Shown: positions 35,439 to 45,100 of the stretch, in pieces
Layout: every line of letters starts with the position of its first letter
How positions within the stretch are numbered: the stretch's first letter is position 1
Origin: Flavobacteriales bacterium
Lineage (GTDB): Bacteria; Bacteroidota; Bacteroidia; Flavobacteriales_F; PHOS-HE28
Assembly (NCBI GenBank): GCA_023957375.1
Contig: JAMLHB010000001.1
Coordinates: forward strand, 1,024,245-1,088,244
DNA length: 64,000 bases
Direction: 5' to 3'
Translations under genes and position numbers: made by a program
The notes under the pieces: model-generated
The model's database searches: none
What the model saw: the letters and a program-made list of their open reading frames with translations, nothing else
Told to the model about the DNA's origin: nothing

Positions 35439-36407
35439 TCAGCAGCCATCGCCATCCAGTTTATAGGTGCCGGCATCCTTGGTCAATTGCAGGCCGAAGG
35501 TTTGTGCGATCACATCCAGGATACCGGCGATGGGCTCATCGTTGAACTCGGCGGTGAGGCGGCAATCAGCGATGCGCTCGTTGCCCATGGTGATGCGCAC
35601 CTGGTAGAGGTTCTCCAACTGCCCCACCACACGCGCCATGGGCGCACCCTCGAACTTCAGCACGCGCAGGCCATAGACCTCCATGGGTGGTGCCGGGCGG
35701 CGTTCCAAGAGATGGCGCTGCTTGTCGTAGCGCAGGTGGTCGCCCGCCAGCAGCTCCACGGTATCGGTGCCGGCCACCACGCGCACATGGCCGGTGCGCA
35801 CGCGCACGGTGGCGAAGGCAGCCGTGTCATAGTCGGCCACTTCGAAGGCCGTGCCCAAAACGGTCACTTGCAGGTCACCGGCCTCCACGGTGAACGGCCT
35901 TCGTTCATCGCGGCGCACCTCGAAGTAGGCACGGCCTTCCAACTGCATGGCGCGTTGCTTGCCCATGGTTTCTTTCAAGGTGGACCCGGGGAAAAGCACT
36001 GTGCGGCTGCTGTCGGCCAGGAGGATCTGCTCAGGCTGCGCTTGGGCAAGGTAGGTGGTGCTGATAGGCTGGAAGAACCAGCGGGCGGCGAGCACCAGCA
36101 TGGCCACCATGGCCGCTGCGGAAAGCCAGCGGGGCCAGGTGCGTACACCGATGGAGCGCACGCGCCCCTTGCCTTCGGCATCGGCGATGCGGGCTTCCAG
36201 GCGGACCCAAGCGGCCTCCACATCCACCTCCGGCACGTCCACGGCTTGGCCGCCGAGGTCCCACAGTTCGCGCATGCGCCGCAGCTCATCGGCGTTCGCC
36301 GGTGCTTCCGCAGCCCAGGCCTCCACCGCGCCGCGCTGCTCCTCATCGGCTTCGCCGGAGAGGTAAAGCGCGAGGAGCTCGCTGGGTATGGAGGGCGTGT
36401 GGGCCAT
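35439..36407 (-). CDS. FecR family anti-sigma factor
   Basis: 322 residues. The N-terminal cytoplasmic anti-sigma part (~1-85) carries LLALYLSGEADEEQRGAVEAW. One transmembrane helix follows (~93-110, WLSAAAMVAMLVLAARWFF). The periplasmic FecR domain contains EQILLADSSRTVLFPGSTL and GRAYFEVRRDERRPFTVEAG. The DUF4974-like C-terminal domain is LKFEGAPMARVVGQLENLYQ through IAGILDVIAQTFGLQL. It should hold the adjacent ECF sigma factor inactive until the STN-domain outer membrane partner signals. The sigma gene ends 112 bases upstream. Confidence 0.94.
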   Translation of the reverse strand: MAHTPSIPSELLALYLSGEADEEQRGAVEAWAAEAPANADELRRMRELWDLGGQAVDVPEVDVEAAWVRLEARIADAEGKGRVRSIGVRTWPRWLSAAAMVAMLVLAARWFFQPISTTYLAQAQPEQILLADSSRTVLFPGSTLKETMGKQRAMQLEGRAYFEVRRDERRPFTVEAGDLQVTVLGTAFEVADYDTAAFATVRVRTGHVRVVAGTDTVELLAGDHLRYDKQRHLLERRPAPPMEVYGLRVLKFEGAPMARVVGQLENLYQVRITMGNERIADCRLTAEFNDEPIAGILDVIAQTFGLQLTKDAGTYKLDGDGC

Positions 36408-36519
36408 CAGTGCGTGAGGTTCATCGAATTTGGGACTGTCCTATGTCCCATGCTACAATCCTGCATAAGACATTGGACATCGGAAAGTCCTCTATCTCCC
36501 ATAATGACAATCATCCCGT

Positions 36520-37086
36520 TCAATTCCCCCATCCTCCCCTATCGCCTATCCAAAAAAGCCACGGCAGCAGTGGCACGAGGTCGGCCAGTTCCTCGCGTAG
36601 GGTCTTGAAGGCCTTGCCCATCTGGTTCTCCACGGTCTTCATGGAAATGCCCAACCGCTCGGCGATCTCGTGGTACTTCAGCCCTTCGTAGCGGCTCAGC
36701 TTAAAGACCTTCCGGCGTTCCTCGGGCAACTGCTCGATCGCGGCCTGCACGCGGGCGATGCGCTCGGTGTGCTCGTCCTCGGAGCATTCATCCACCGCAG
36801 CCAGGTCGTCGATCTCCTCGTTCACCACGCGCATGCGGGCCCCGGCCTTTACGGCATTGAGGCTGCGGTTGCGCACCGAAGTAAAAAGGTAGGCCTTGGT
36901 GCTGGTGGTGATGTTCACCTTTTCGCGGTCCAGCCACAGGCGGAAGAAGAGGTCCTGCACGAGGTCTTCGGCCTGGTCCATGTCCTTGAGGTAGCCCATG
37001 GCAAAGCCGCACAGCGGCCGGTAGTGCAGGCGGAAGAGCGCTTCAAAGGCGGTGCGGTCACCGGCGGCGATGGGCGCGAAATCCAT
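36520..37086 (-). CDS. ECF RNA polymerase sigma factor
   Basis: 188 residues, normal for the family. Region 2 is seen in FRLHYRPLCGFAMGYLKDMD and AEDLVQDLFFRLWLDREKVN. Region 4 (helix-turn-helix) is in LSRYEGLKYHEIAERLGISM and KTVENQMGKAFKTLREEL. It is the Bacteroidota FecI-like type found with FecR and STN-domain receptors, and here it heads a sigma, FecR, STN-protein series on the minus strand. Its most likely targets are the STN/LA_2272 protein gene and possibly the TonB receptor genes further down. Confidence 0.95.
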   Translation of the reverse strand: MDFAPIAAGDRTAFEALFRLHYRPLCGFAMGYLKDMDQAEDLVQDLFFRLWLDREKVNITTSTKAYLFTSVRNRSLNAVKAGARMRVVNEEIDDLAAVDECSEDEHTERIARVQAAIEQLPEERRKVFKLSRYEGLKYHEIAERLGISMKTVENQMGKAFKTLREELADLVPLLPWLFWIGDRGGWGN

Positions 37087-37220
37087 GGCCGCGAATGTAG
37101 CGGGGGATGACAGGAAGTTTGATTGGACAGGATAAATGCCCTGAGCAGCGAGTCCGCTTCGCGAGACCTTGATGAGACTCTGTGCGGTACCCTTAACTTA
37201 GCGGACAAGAACCCCGGGCC

Positions 37221-37427
37221 ATGTCCACCGCCGATCTCTTCTTGAAGATCGAATCCTTGCCTGCCGAGTTACGCAAGGAGGCGGAAGCGTTCATAGATGC
37301 CTTGTTGAAACGTGGTCCGAAAAAGAAGCCCGATCGCAAGCCGATCCCCTTCGGCAAGTTCAAAGGAAAGATCCGCATTGCGGATGATTTCGACGCGCCG
37401 TTGGTTGACCTCAAGGATTACATGTGA
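37221..37427 (+). CDS. DUF2281 (VapB-type) antitoxin, copy 1 (orphaned)
   Basis: 68 residues, MSTADLFLKIESLPAELRKE at the start and IRIADDFDAPLVDLKDYM at the end, the DUF2281 antitoxin pattern. It is a near duplicate of the gene at 37997, with the match starting ~60 bases upstream of the ATG (GCGGACAAGAACCCCGG). The toxin gene that should follow has lost its 5' half, so this copy is an orphan and could still bind the operator or neutralise the second VapC. Confidence 0.85.
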   Translation: MSTADLFLKIESLPAELRKEAEAFIDALLKRGPKKKPDRKPIPFGKFKGKIRIADDFDAPLVDLKDYM

Positions 37428-37652
37428 TGGACATCCTTACCTTTAGAGGAACTTGTCCGTTCATTCCCGGAATTCCATTTGCACTTGTTGCCGCTTCGTA
37501 CGGAACATATCCTGTTGCTCCGGACCCTTCCACATCACCACAGGGACCCTTTTGACCGCATCCTCATTGCCCAAGCGAAGCACGAAGGCATGCACCTGCT
37601 TACGTCGGACCCGCAGTTCAGCGCGTATGATGTGCCCTTGATCAAGGCTTGA
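37428..37652 (+). pseudogene. vapC toxin remnant (C-terminal half only)
   Basis: From the antitoxin stop codon an open frame encodes LPLEELVRSFPEFHLHLLPL, then RTLPHHHRDPFDRILIAQAK, and ends QFSAYDVPLIKA. This is the C-terminal half of a PIN-domain VapC close to the intact toxin at 38206 (shared HHRDPFDRILIAQAKHEGMH). The first ~55-60 residues, including the N-terminal catalytic aspartates, are missing, and no start codon is available. The gene was therefore inactivated by an internal deletion. Confidence 0.85.
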
Positions 37653-37775
37653 TGAGTGATGAGGTGGAACTCTCCTGCGTCAAGGTCCGCTGCAAACCTT
37701 CGCGAATTGCTTCGGCCTGCAAAGCGCGAGACCTTGAGAGGGCTATCGGGTCCTATCCACGCGCTTGGCGGCACA

Positions 37776-37890
37776 TTCACACATTGACTTTAACCACGGA
37801 TCCACACGGATGAACACGGATTGGGAAAGTGGTTTTACATGGTAGGTGGGTCCGTGATCCGTGTTCATCCGTGGCCATCCGTGGTGTGAA
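37776..37890. repeat. Inverted 10-base word repeat (CACGGAT type)
   Basis: The left arm ATTCACAC...CCACGGATCCACACGGATGA then ACACGGAT pairs with the right arm ATCCGTGTTCATCCGTGGCC then ATCCGTGGTGTGAAT. The internal period is about 10 bases. It lies between the dead and the intact VapBC copies. Similar CACGGATGAACACGGAT arrays are known to me from assorted bacterial genomes but have no established role. Confidence 0.75.
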
Positions 37891-37996
37891 TACTATTGGA
37901 AGCCGCACCCGCAGGGCGTGTTAGACCCGATGGCCCTGGAGACCTTGATGGGACTTTGTGCGGCACCCTTAACTTAGCGGACAAGAACCCCGGACC

Positions 37997-38209
37997 ATGT
38001 CCACCGCCGACCTCTTCGTGAAGATCGAATCCTTGCCGACCGAGTTGCGCAAGGAATTGATCGACTTTTTGGAGTTTCTTCTTCAACGGAACAAACCGCG
38101 TAAGGAGGGGCCACGGCGTGGCGGTGTACCTGGCTTGGCCAAAGGACGCATCGTCATTGCGGATGATTTCGATGCTCCTTTGGACGACTTCAAGCCATAC
38201 ATGGAATGA
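37997..38209 (+). CDS. DUF2281 (VapB-type) antitoxin, copy 2
   Basis: 70 residues, MSTADLFVKIESLPTELRKE to VIADDFDAPLDDFKPYME. Antitoxins of this family bind DNA and the paired PIN-domain RNase. The stop codon overlaps the toxin start (ATGA-type overlap at 38206-38209), the usual translational coupling. The upstream region is duplicated at the first copy (37160-37220), so both copies may share an operator. The segment GAGACCTTGATGGGACTTTG upstream also occurs near 47000. Confidence 0.88.
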   Translation: MSTADLFVKIESLPTELRKELIDFLEFLLQRNKPRKEGPRRGGVPGLAKGRIVIADDFDAPLDDFKPYME

Positions 38210-38592
38210 AGTTGTTGGTTGACACGCATGTGTTCCTTTGGTTCATTCTGGACGACCCGCGCATCACGACAACCGCCCGCCCCTTGCTGGTGGACCCGGA
38301 CCATGAGCGGTTCCTCAGCTTGGCTTCCGTTTGGGAGGTGGCCATCAAGCATGGCTTGGGAAAGCTCCAGTTGACCGACGGTATCAAGGGCTTCTTCCGT
38401 GATATTGAGCAGGCCAATTTCGAACTCCTCGACATCAAGCCCGGACATATCATGGATCTTGCCTCACTTCCCCTGCACCATCGCGATCCCTTCGACCGCA
38501 TCCTCATTGCCCAAGCGAAGCATGAGGGCATGCACCTGCTTACGTCGGACCCGCAGTTCGGCTCGTATGCTGTGCCGCTGATCAAGACTTGA
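38206..38592 (+). CDS. VapC-like PIN-domain toxin
   Basis: 128 residues, the usual PIN toxin length. It starts MKLLVDTHVFLWFILDD with the conserved Asp6 and Thr-His. It continues with SLASVWEVAIKHGLGKL (conserved Glu) and ends with LPLHHRDPFDRILIAQAKHE (conserved Asp). PIN toxins are metal-dependent ribonucleases, typically cutting tRNA or rRNA, and are silenced by the cognate antitoxin encoded just upstream. All expected acidic residues are present, so this copy looks active, unlike the truncated copy upstream. Confidence 0.92.
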   Translation: MKLLVDTHVFLWFILDDPRITTTARPLLVDPDHERFLSLASVWEVAIKHGLGKLQLTDGIKGFFRDIEQANFELLDIKPGHIMDLASLPLHHRDPFDRILIAQAKHEGMHLLTSDPQFGSYAVPLIKT

Positions 38593-38639
38593 TAGGCGCT
38601 TTGACCGAGGCGCTGTTCTCGCCCGCGCTTACATTGGAG

Positions 38640-38733
38640 GGCATGTACTTCCGCGCTTGAAGTGCGCAACAAAAACACATCTCGTCCGCGTTTGCAACGC
38701 GGGTAAATGCAGTTCCGCACTTGCAGCGCGCTG
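38640..38733. repeat. Cluster of short REP-like hairpins
   Basis: Three imperfect palindromes occur in a row: CCGCGCTTGAAGTGCGC (~38649-38667), CCGCGTTTGCAACGCGG (~38687-38703) and CCGCACTTGCAGCGCG (~38715-38730). They share the pattern CCGC-TTGCA/TTGAA-GCG and resemble REP elements common in Bacteroidota. They stand immediately upstream of the 154-base dispersed repeat. Confidence 0.6.
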
Positions 38734-38738
38734 TAGCT

Positions 38739-38892
38739 GCTCTCCGCCAGGGATGGGAGCGGCGGCCTGCTGAAGGCGAAGCGTAGCCATTGTGCCAGCG
38801 AGGAGGTACCCTTCGAGACCCTCAGGGCACCGGGACCACCGCAGCGGCAACAACGGCCGTTGAGCCGAAGCAGCCACAGCGGACAGCCCGTT
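38739..38892 (+). repeat. 154-base dispersed repeat, copy 1
   Basis: Nearly identical over its flanks to 46802-46957, both on the plus strand. Conserved flanks are CTCTCCGCCAGGGATGGGAG through GTGCCAGCGAGGAG, and CCACCGCAGCGGCAACAACG through ACAGCGGACAGCCCGTT. The centre here is a hairpin GGTaCCCT/AGGGcACC; in the other copy it is a different hairpin. There is no ORF of note. It could be a structured RNA or a mobile hairpin element. Confidence 0.8.
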
Positions 38893-38946
38893 CATGAAAC
38901 CTCCATGGAATACGCCTTGAAGCATGGTTCAAAACATTTTCCCGAT

Positions 38947-38970
38947 GTTAGTGTTCACTAACTATATTTG
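38947..38970 (+). promoter_or_regulatory. TetR operator and overlapping -7 box
   Basis: A perfect 16-base inverted repeat GTTAGTG-TT-CACTAAC (38947-38962) directly abuts TATATTTG (38963-38970), an exact TAnnTTTG -7 box. A repressor bound here would cover the -33/-7 spacer of the tetR promoter, so autoregulation by the TetR product is likely. A half site GTTAGTG recurs at the start codon of the tolC-like gene (39708-39714). Confidence 0.8.
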
Positions 38971-39010
38971 CACCCGGATCCAAGGTCAACACTCCGCTCC
39001 CCTCTTCCCC

Positions 39011-39604
39011 ATGGAACCTTTCACCGAACGCCAGATCGAGATCATGGAAGCCGCTACGGCGCGGATCGACGCGCACGGAATCCAGCAACTGACGATCAAG
39101 AACCTGGCGGCGGACCTCGATCTATCGGAGCCCGCGCTGTACCGGCACTTCAAAGGGAAGAATGAGATCCTGCTGGGCTTGCTGGATTACTTCATGAGCG
39201 AGATGAGGACACGTTTGGACGACGTGCTTGCCAAGCCGTATACGGACCAAGGTGCCGAATTGCGCGCGATCTTCAATTCGCAGCTGAAGGCCTTTGCGGC
39301 GAAGCCCGCCGTGGTGAGCGTGATCTTCGCCGAGAGCATCTTTCACTTCGACGAGGCCCTGAGCGCCAAGGTGGCCGAGATCATGGACCTGATGCAAGGC
39401 CACGTGAGGCGCAACGTGGAGGCGGGCCAGGCAGCAGGGCATTACGGCAAGCTGGTGGGCGCTTCCACGCTCACCACGATCATCTTGGGCAGCATGCGGC
39501 TGGCCGTGATGAAATGGAAACTGGGCGGGCACAAGGCCAATTTGGCGAAGGACGGCAAGGCCGTGCTGGAGGGCATCCTGAAAATGGCGGAAACCGGCAA
39601 GTGA
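39011..39604 (+). CDS. TetR/AcrR family transcriptional repressor
   Basis: 197 residues from ATG 39011; the frame upstream runs through the promoter and is rejected. The N-terminal helix-turn-helix (~10-55) has the family pattern IQQLTIKNLAADLDLSEPAL followed by YRHFKGKNEILLGLLDYF. The C-terminal part is an all-helical ligand-binding domain. It precedes a complete tripartite efflux operon by ~100 bases and very probably represses it and itself, as in AcrR/TtgR systems. The inducer is unknown. Confidence 0.92.
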   Translation: MEPFTERQIEIMEAATARIDAHGIQQLTIKNLAADLDLSEPALYRHFKGKNEILLGLLDYFMSEMRTRLDDVLAKPYTDQGAELRAIFNSQLKAFAAKPAVVSVIFAESIFHFDEALSAKVAEIMDLMQGHVRRNVEAGQAAGHYGKLVGASTLTTIILGSMRLAVMKWKLGGHKANLAKDGKAVLEGILKMAETGK

Positions 39605-39704
39605 ACAAGGCAGCGGAACGATGGAATCGGAACGGTATGCGGGGGATCAACGGGAACGAACGCTCGGAACCCTACGGCGATAGCTTCAAAAAATTTGCCC
39701 AAAA

Positions 39705-41039
39705 ATGTTAGTGAATACTCGCAAACTTGGTTTGGCCCTCATCCTCCTCGCGGTTGGTGGCGCGGCTCTTGGCCAGGCCCCCTTCTCCCTGCAACAATGC
39801 GTGGACACCGCCTTGGCCCGCAACGCCGAACTGTTGATCGGCCGCAACCAGGTGGAGATGGGCGAGGAGCGCCTGAAGGAGGCCAAGGCCAACCGGCTTC
39901 CCAAGTTCACCGCCAACGGTGACTACCGCTGGTCCATTGACCTGCCCTACCAGTTCATGCCCCTGAGCACCTTCACTCCCATGGCGGGCGAAGGGCAGTT
40001 CAAGGAGGTGCAATTCGGCGTTCCGCACAACATCAACGCGAACGTGCAGCTGGCCTGGCCCCTGTACAACCCGCAGTTGTTCGGGGGCATCCGCACGGCC
40101 GGCGTGGCCGCCGAACTGCAAGCACTGCAACTGCGCAAGACCGGGGAGGAAGTGGTGCAAGAGGTGACCACGCTTTACTGCAACGCACAGGTCCTGCACC
40201 ACCAAATAGCCTTTCTGGACAGCAATGCAGTGAACACCGGCAAGCTGTTGCGCAACGTTCGCTTGCTGCGTGAACAACTGCTGGCCACCGGCACCGATGT
40301 AGGCCGCGTGGAACTGCAAGTGGCGCAATTGGCCACCCAGCGCGGTCAAGTCGCGAGCCGGTACACACAAGTGCTTGATGCGCTGAAGCTGGCCATGGGC
40401 CTGCCCTTGGAACGCGACCTGCAGATCAACCCCGCCATAGCCATGGGCCAGGATGCGGGCTACCTGCCCGCCACCACCGTGGAACACCGCCTGGCGCAAA
40501 CACGGACGGAGCTGGTGCGCAGCGAACTTGGCACGCTGGGCCGGTCGCGCTACCTGCCCTCGGTGAACCTGATGGGCAGCTATGGCACCATGGGCTTCGG
40601 CTACGACAAGCCACCGAACGACTTCCTGAAGTTCCATCCGGTGAGCATGGCCGGCCTGCAAGTGTCCTGGCCTTTGTTCAGCGGTACGGTGATCAACCGG
40701 AAGATGGCCGGGAAGCGGCTGGAGCTGCGCAACAGCGAACTGCAGTTGAAGCTGCTGGATGACCGGCAGGCCCTGCGCACCGCCACCGCCCAACGGCAGC
40801 GGGAGCTGGCGCGCACCACCGTGGCCAACACCTTGGAACAGGTGGACCTGGCACAAAGGATCTACGAACAAACGCTTCTGCAGCAGGCCCAAGGCACCGC
40901 CTCGCTCACCGACGTGCTGCTGGCGGACAATGCCCTGCGCACCGCCCAGCAAGACCAGCTCGCCGCGTTGGTGGACTACCTGAAGGCGGACCTGGAACTG
41001 AAGGCGGCAACGGGCAACCTCATGCAAACGAACAACTGA
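39705..41039 (+). CDS. TolC-family outer membrane efflux protein
   Basis: 444 residues. A signal peptide (LGLALILLAVGGAALGQ) is followed by two OEP repeats rich in long helices, beginning FSLQQCVDTALARNAELLIG, with the second repeat starting near residue 250 (TVEHRLAQTRTELVRSELGT). It forms the outer membrane channel for the adaptor and RND pump encoded next. The first seven bases after the ATG read GTTAGTG-like sequence, a half operator. The adaptor gene starts 6 bases downstream. Confidence 0.93.
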   Translation: MLVNTRKLGLALILLAVGGAALGQAPFSLQQCVDTALARNAELLIGRNQVEMGEERLKEAKANRLPKFTANGDYRWSIDLPYQFMPLSTFTPMAGEGQFKEVQFGVPHNINANVQLAWPLYNPQLFGGIRTAGVAAELQALQLRKTGEEVVQEVTTLYCNAQVLHHQIAFLDSNAVNTGKLLRNVRLLREQLLATGTDVGRVELQVAQLATQRGQVASRYTQVLDALKLAMGLPLERDLQINPAIAMGQDAGYLPATTVEHRLAQTRTELVRSELGTLGRSRYLPSVNLMGSYGTMGFGYDKPPNDFLKFHPVSMAGLQVSWPLFSGTVINRKMAGKRLELRNSELQLKLLDDRQALRTATAQRQRELARTTVANTLEQVDLAQRIYEQTLLQQAQGTASLTDVLLADNALRTAQQDQLAALVDYLKADLELKAATGNLMQTNN

Positions 41040-41045
41040 CGGACA

Positions 41046-42119
41046 ATGGACGCGGAACAGAAGAACAGCAAGCGCAGGTGGATCATCATCGGGTTCTCGG
41101 TAGCGCTGGTGGTATTGGTGTTCGTACGCTTAGCGCACAACAAGCGCACGGCGGAGGCGCTGGTCTTCCACTACGACAGTGCGAAGCCCGTATCGGTGGC
41201 CGTGGACACCTTGCGGCTGGAGCCCTTGGGCGAAGGGCGCTCGTACGTGGGCCTCTTCGAGCCGGACCGCGAGAGCAAGGTGAGCGCCGAGGTGCAGGGC
41301 AAGATCGCGGAGGTGCTGGTGGATGTGGGCAGGCGTGTAAGCAGAGGCCAACCGCTGGTGCAACTGGACAACTCCTTGCTGCGCCTGCAATTACAAGGCG
41401 TGGAAGTACAGATCAGCGGCCTGCAAAGCGATGTGGACCGATATACCGTGCTGGCCAAGGCCGATGCCGTGCAAGGCGTGCAATTGGAAAAAGCCGAAAT
41501 GGGCCTGCGGACGGCCCAGGTGCAGCGCGCCACCCTGCAGGAGCAGATCGCCAAGACCACCATCCGGACCCCTTTTGCCGGAGTGGTCACGGCCAAGTTC
41601 AATGAGGCGGGTGCCTTCGCAGCACCGGGCGTGCCCTTGGTGCAGATCACCGACATCGCCACACTGCGCTTCACTGTCAGCGTGCCCGAAGCGGATATCA
41701 CCGGGTTCAAGGAAGGCCAGGCATGGCGTGTCACTGCGGATGCACTGCCCGGCATTCCGCTGGAGGGCACCGTGGTGCTCGTGGGCGCCAAGGCCGACCC
41801 GGCCAACAATTACCCGGTGCAGTTGCGGGTGAAGAACGCCGCCGAGGGCCACATCCGTGCGGGCATGTTCGGCCGCGTGTACCTGCAAGAAGGCGAACGG
41901 CAACAAGGCGTGCTTGTAGCCACCAGCGCGGTGATGATGGAGCAAGGCCGTGCCGAGGTGTACCTGGTGAAGAACGGCAAGGCCGTACGCCACGTTGTCT
42001 CCACGGGAACGCATGTGGGCGACAGGTTGGAGATCACACACGGCCTTGCCCCCGGCGACGTGGTGGTCACCGCCGGCTTCATCGACCTGCACGACGGTGC
42101 AAATGTGGCAATGCAGTAA
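41046..42119 (+). CDS. RND efflux periplasmic adaptor (membrane fusion protein)
   Basis: 357 residues. One N-terminal anchor helix (~11-27) is followed by a split lipoyl/hairpin region. The first half is in VSAEVQGKIAEVLVDVGRRV (~80-100), then a helical hairpin (~105-160), and the second half is IRTPFAGVVTAKFNEAGAFA. A beta-barrel domain follows (~200-285) and a membrane-proximal domain at the C-terminus. It bridges the RND pump and the TolC channel. Twelve bases separate it from the pump gene. Confidence 0.93.
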   Translation: MDAEQKNSKRRWIIIGFSVALVVLVFVRLAHNKRTAEALVFHYDSAKPVSVAVDTLRLEPLGEGRSYVGLFEPDRESKVSAEVQGKIAEVLVDVGRRVSRGQPLVQLDNSLLRLQLQGVEVQISGLQSDVDRYTVLAKADAVQGVQLEKAEMGLRTAQVQRATLQEQIAKTTIRTPFAGVVTAKFNEAGAFAAPGVPLVQITDIATLRFTVSVPEADITGFKEGQAWRVTADALPGIPLEGTVVLVGAKADPANNYPVQLRVKNAAEGHIRAGMFGRVYLQEGERQQGVLVATSAVMMEQGRAEVYLVKNGKAVRHVVSTGTHVGDRLEITHGLAPGDVVVTAGFIDLHDGANVAMQ

Positions 42120-42131
42120 ACCGATCCGGCC

Positions 42132-45100
42132 ATGAACATCACAGAGATCTCGATCCGGCGGCCCTCGCTGATCATCGTGCTCTTCAGCGTCTTCGCGCTC
42201 TTGGGCATCATCGGCTACATGAACCTCGGCTATGAGCTCATGCCCGACTTCAACCAACCCGTGGTGGTGATCCGCACCGGCTACCCCGGCGCCGAGCCCA
42301 ACGAGGTGGAGACCTCCGTATCGCGCAAGATCGAGGATGCCCTCTCCAACCTCGAGGGCGTGGATTACCTGGTCACCAAATCACTGCCCGATGCCTCGGT
42401 GATCATCGCCAACCTGAAGTACGGCACCGACCTGGACCGCACCATGCAGGATGCCCAGCGCTACATCGACAACATCCGCAAAGACCTGCCGGCGGACATC
42501 CTCAACCCGGTGATGAGCAAGGTATCGCCCAACGACCTGCCCATCATGTCAGTGAGCGCCATGAGCACCTTGCCGCCCACGGTGTTCTTCCAACGCATGA
42601 AGGACGACTTCCTGCCGCAAGTGCAGCAGATCAAGGGCGTGGCCGAGATCACCGTGCTGGGCGGCGAGCAGCGTGAAGTGCAGGTGAAGGTGGACCGCGA
42701 CAAGTTGCGCCTGTACCGAGTGCCGCTGCAGCAGGTGGTGGAGGCCATCAAGCGCGCCGGAATCGACCTGCCCGCAGGGCGCGTGGAGACCGACGACCAG
42801 AGCAGCACCGTGCGCCTGTTAGGCAAATTCACATCGCTCCAAGCCATCCGCAACGTGCAGGTGGCCATGCCCGTGCAGGGCAGTCCGGTGTATGTGAAGG
42901 ACCTTGCCGAAGTGGTTGACGGCACCAAGGAAGCCAGCTCCGTGAGCTACTACAACGGCCAACAAGGCATCGGCCTGCTGATCAAGAAGCAAGGCGATGC
43001 CAACGCCGTTGATGTCTCCAAGGCCGTGCGGGCGAAATTCCAGGAAATGGAGCGGGCAAACCGCGCGGCCGGCGTGCAGTTCGTGATCGCCGATGACAGC
43101 ACCGACAACACCATCGCCGCAGTGAACTCCGTGGTCTTCGACCTCATCCTGGCCGTGATCCTCGTCTCCCTGGTGATGCTGCTCTTCCTGCGCAGCTTCC
43201 GCAACGCCCTCATCGTGGCCGTGGCCATCCCCACCTCGCTCATCACCGCCTTCGCCATGATGTGGCTGCTGGGCTACACCCTCAACCTGATGACCTTGCT
43301 GGCCATGTCGCTCATCATCGGCATCCTGGTGGACGATGCCACCGTGGTGCTGGAGAACATCCAGCGCCACCTGGACATGGGCAAGCCCAAGCGCAGCGCC
43401 GCCTTCGATGGCCGCATGGAGATCGGCTTCGCCGCCCTCTCCATCACCTTGGTGGACGTGGTGGTCTTCCTGCCCATCCTCTTCCTGCAGGTCTTCGTGG
43501 CCGACATGCTCAAGCAATTCTCCGTGGTGGTGATCACCTCCACGCTCACCAGTCTGCTCGTGGGCTTCACCCTCACCCCCTGGTTAGCCTCGCGCATCGG
43601 CACCAAGGAAGACCTTCGCCCCGTCAATGCCTTCAACCGCTTCCTGCTGTGGTTCGAGGGCGGCCTGGAAGCCTTCATCCAATGGTACGGGCGTGCCCTG
43701 CAATGGGTGCTGGGCCACAAGCTGCTGTTCATCGGCTTCGTGCTGCTGCTTTTCACGGGCACCGCCGCCATGATGAAGCAGCACATCATCGGCAAGGAAC
43801 TCATCACCACCGGCGACCAGGGCAAGTTCCGCCTCGCGCTGGAATTCGACAAGGCCACGGCATTGCCCCGCAACGACTCGGTCTCCCGCGTGATCGGCAC
43901 CTACATCCTCGCACAACCCGAGGTGGCCTCCCTCTTCAGCAACGTGGGCGGGCCCAGCACCGGCATCGGCAGCTTGGGCGTGGGCGCGGCCAACAAGAGC
44001 GAGTTCACCGTGCAGCTAAAGCCCAAGAAAGAGATCGGCAACGTGGCCACAGAGGCCTTCATGCGCAAGCTCCGCGAAGAGCTTGCCAAGGAACACACCG
44101 GCATCAACATCTCCATGATGGCCTTGGGCTTAGTGCCGCGTACCGCACCGATCGAGATCACCCTCAGCGGCCGCAGCCGCGAGGAGGTGATGGCCTCCGC
44201 CAACAGCCTCAAAGGCGTGGTGCAAGCGATCCCCGGCGCGGACAACGTGCGGCTTTCCGTGGAGGAAGGAAGTCCCGAATGGAAAGTGGTGCCCGATGCG
44301 GACAAGATGCAGCGCCTCGGCCTCAACACGGCCTACACGGGCCTGGCCCTGCGCACCGCCTTCACCGGCAACGACGATGCCACCCTCACCGAGGCCGGCA
44401 CCGAATACCCCGTGCGCATCCGCCTGGACCGCTTCGACCGCCGCAACTTCGCCGACGTGCAGCAGCTCACCGTGGTGAACCCCATGGGCATGCCCCTGCA
44501 AGTGTCCCAGTTCGCCGACATCCAGCGCGGCAACGCGCCATCGCTGCTGGAACGCAAGGACCGCCAGCCCGCCGTAACACTCACCGCCGATGCATTAGGA
44601 AGGCCCTCGGGCTCCGTGGCCGATGATGTGGTGGCCTACATCAAGGACCACCCGCTGCCCGATGGCATGGGCATGGCCTGGGGCAGCGACATCAAGCGGC
44701 AGGACGAAAGCTTCGGCGCGCTCGGCTCAGTGCTGCTCATCTCCTTCATCCTCATCTACCTCATCCTTGTGGCCCTCTACGACAGTTACATCTACCCCTT
44801 CGTGGCGCTCTTCGCCATACCCGTGGCGGCCATCGGTGCCTTCCTCGCGCTCAACCTCTCCATGAGCCAGCTCAGCCTCTTCGCCCTGCTGGGCCTCATC
44901 ATGCTCATGGGCTTGGTCACCAAGAACGCCATCCTCATCGTGGATTTCACCAACCAACTGAAGGCTGAGGGCAAGCACTACGCCGAGGCGCTGGTGATCG
45001 CTGGCAAGGAGCGCATGCGCCCCATCCTGATGACCACCCTCTCCATGGCCATCGGCATGCTGCCCATCGCCTTGGCCAGCGGCACCGCCGCCGAATGGAA

